Below are positions 62,747 to 64,000 of a stretch of 64,000 nucleotides of DNA, piece after piece. How positions within the stretch are numbered: the stretch's first letter is position 1; the number at the start of each line of letters is the position of its first letter. The DNA is from Lycocorax pyrrhopterus obiensis (Eukaryota; Chordata; Aves; Passeriformes; Paradisaeidae): NCBI GenBank assembly GCA_014706295.1, contig JACSVZ010000002.1, positions 18,646,494 to 18,710,493 of the forward strand, in the 5' to 3' direction. Under the pieces are notes generated by a model. It saw only the letters and a list, made by a program, of their open reading frames with translations, ran no database searches and was not told the origin of the DNA. A program made the translations under genes and the position numbers.

Positions 62747-64000
62747 TCATGGAATCATTTAGGTTGGAAAAGGCCTTTAAGATCATTGACTCTAACCATT
62801 AATCCAGCACTACGAAGCCCACCACTAAGTGTCACATCCACATGGTCTTTTAAATACCTCCAGGGATGGCAATTCCACCACTTCCCTGGGCAGTCTGTTA
62901 CGACACTCAAAAACCGTTTTAGTGAAGAAACTTTTCCTAATATGCAATCTAAAGCTCCCCTGGCACAACTTGAGGCCGTTTCCTCTTATCCTAGATCTTA
63001 TTACTGTTTGCTTACTATCTTTTTACCTGGGAAAGAGGCCAATCCGCACCTCGCCACAACCCTCTACCATAGGTAGTCGTAGAGAGCAATAAGTTCTCCT
63101 GTGAGCCTCCTTTTCTCCAGGCTAAACACATCCAGCTTCCTCAGCCACTCATCAGACTTGTGCTCCAGACCTTTCACCAGCTCCATTGCCCTTCTCTGGA
63201 CTCTCTCCAGCACCTCAGTGTTCTTCCTGAAGTGAGGGGCCCAGAACTGAACCCAGGATTTCAAGTGTGGCCTCACCAGTGCCAAGTACAGCGGAACAAT
63301 CACTGCCCTGGTCCTGCTGGCCACTCTGTTGCTGATCCAGGCCAGGATGCTATTGGCCTCTTGGCCACCTGGGCCCTCGCTGGCTCATGTTCAGCTGCTG
63401 TTGACCAGCACCCCCAGGTCCTTTTCCAACTTGCACCTTTCCATCCACTCTGTCCCCAGCCTGTAGCACTGCAGGGGTTGTTGTGACCCAAAGGCAGGAC
63501 CAGGCACAGGCACTTGGCCTTGCTGAACCTCAGACCTCTGGCCTCTCCCCATCAATCCAGCCTGTCCAGATCCCCGTGCAGAGCCTTCCTGCCCTCCAGC
63601 AGATCAACATTCCCACCCAGCTCAGTGTGTCTGCAAACTGACTGAGGGTGCCCTCGATCCCCCCATGTTGATCATTGATAAAGATACTAAACAGAACTGG
63701 TCCCAACACCGAGCCCTGGGGAACAGCCCTGGTGACCGGCCACCAGCTGGATGTAATTCCATTCACCAACACCCTCTGGGCTTGGCCATCCTGACAGTTT
63801 TATACCCATCCAGCCAAGCCCTGAGCTGGAGATGCTGTGGGAATTGATGTCAAAGGGTTTCCTGAAGTCCAGGTAGGCACATCCACAGCCTTTCACTCAT
63901 CCACTAAGAAGGTCACCCTGTCTCAGAAGATCAGGTCAGTCAAGCAGGACCTGCCTTTCACAAACCTGTGCTGACTGGGCCTCATCCCCTGGTTGTCCTG
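62747..64000 (-). mobile_element. CR1 LINE, minus strand (copy 2), runs off the window end
   Basis: It starts (element 3' end) at about 62747 with atcatggaatcatttaggttgg, the reverse complement of a CR1 3' terminus, and still matches CR1 at 64000. Minus-strand frames carry the C-terminal RT region ([27 protein letters not shown] at 63064-63324), the broken Phe-Ala-Asp box at 63629-63637, and [11 protein letters not shown] further upstream in the element. It is defective. Its 63119-63756 block is nearly identical to copy 1, while the flanking CR1 sequence differs strongly. Confidence 0.94.

Larger units (their letters stand above)
37112..64000 (+). other. DNAJC1: DNAJC1 intron 8, incomplete (at least 26.9 kb)
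   Basis: From the exon 8 donor to the window end I find no exon matching the SANT-domain start expected next (a Trp-Thr-Glu-Glu-type motif after an AG), so this is read as one long intron. It holds almost all recognisable mobile DNA in the window, listed separately. Stretches without recognisable content are 37112-42736, 44040-51520, 54330-56230 and 58850-61690. These are AT-rich with homopolymers (A18 at 39526-39543, A16 at 42378-42393), a pyrimidine tract (48568-48610) and small duplications (13 bp, twice, at 47602-47627). Confidence 0.8.

Noticed and set aside
37112..64000. A first SANT-domain exon of DNAJC1 downstream of exon 8
   Set aside because: I looked for the expected Trp-Thr-Glu-Glu-type start after an AG in phase 0 and checked the tggac occurrences I could find; none fits. 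The exon is presumed to lie beyond 64000.
1..64000. CRISPR arrays, operons, insertion sequences or phage genes
   Set aside because: No regularly spaced repeats, no dense long coding frames and no bacterial signals occur. Spliced exons and CR1 elements show this is vertebrate DNA.

Overview
The window looks like avian nuclear DNA. It is AT-rich and almost entirely intronic, and it carries several CR1 LINE copies plus LTR-like bird repeats. Spliced vertebrate exons lie on the plus strand, with gt/ag boundaries that keep frame. I see nothing prokaryotic: no operons, ribosome binding sites, CRISPR arrays or phage genes. The species cannot be fixed from sequence alone; a bird is most likely.

The only gene I can support is an internal part of DNAJC1 (ERdj1/MTJ1), the ER-membrane J-domain co-chaperone of BiP. 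Seven coding exons (8295-8396, 9150-9196, 15374-15539, 16437-16534, 17594-17687, 27146-27236, 36945-37111) join without a frame error into 765 nt, or 255 codons. They encode most of the J domain with an intact HPD motif, the single membrane segment, a lysine/arginine-rich cytosolic stretch, a conserved cytosolic linker and an acidic segment. The first exon (signal peptide and J-domain helix I) lies upstream of the window. The exons for the two C-terminal SANT domains lie downstream. I number the exons 2-8 on the assumption that one coding exon precedes them.

Layout: 1-8294 is the 3' part of intron 1. From 8295 to 17687 there are five exons with introns of 0.75 to 6.2 kb. Introns 6 and 7 are each about 9.5 kb. 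From 37112 to the window end is one intron of at least 26.9 kb that holds nearly all recognisable mobile DNA. That comprises a minus-strand CR1 at about 42737-44037, an LTR-like block at about 51525-51880, a plus-strand CR1 3' end at about 52463-52650, a GC-rich LTR-like repeat with a 49-bp tandem duplication at about 53510-54320, very old CR1/L3-type LINE remnants at about 56240-58850, and a second minus-strand CR1 from 62747 past the window end.

I found no undescribed molecular system. The best lead is that the two minus-strand CR1 copies, 20 kb apart, are about 98% identical and gap-free over 638 bp (43081-43718 versus 63119-63756), yet clearly diverged on both sides of that block. This suggests gene conversion or an assembly artefact. 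Other leads are several intronic stretches that read like conserved regulatory DNA (about 16190-16330, 21740-22090, 28810-29320, 31480-31860, 61690-62420), one of which contains a tRNA-like D-arm/A-box sequence. Weak splice signals around exons 5 and 7 are also worth a look.
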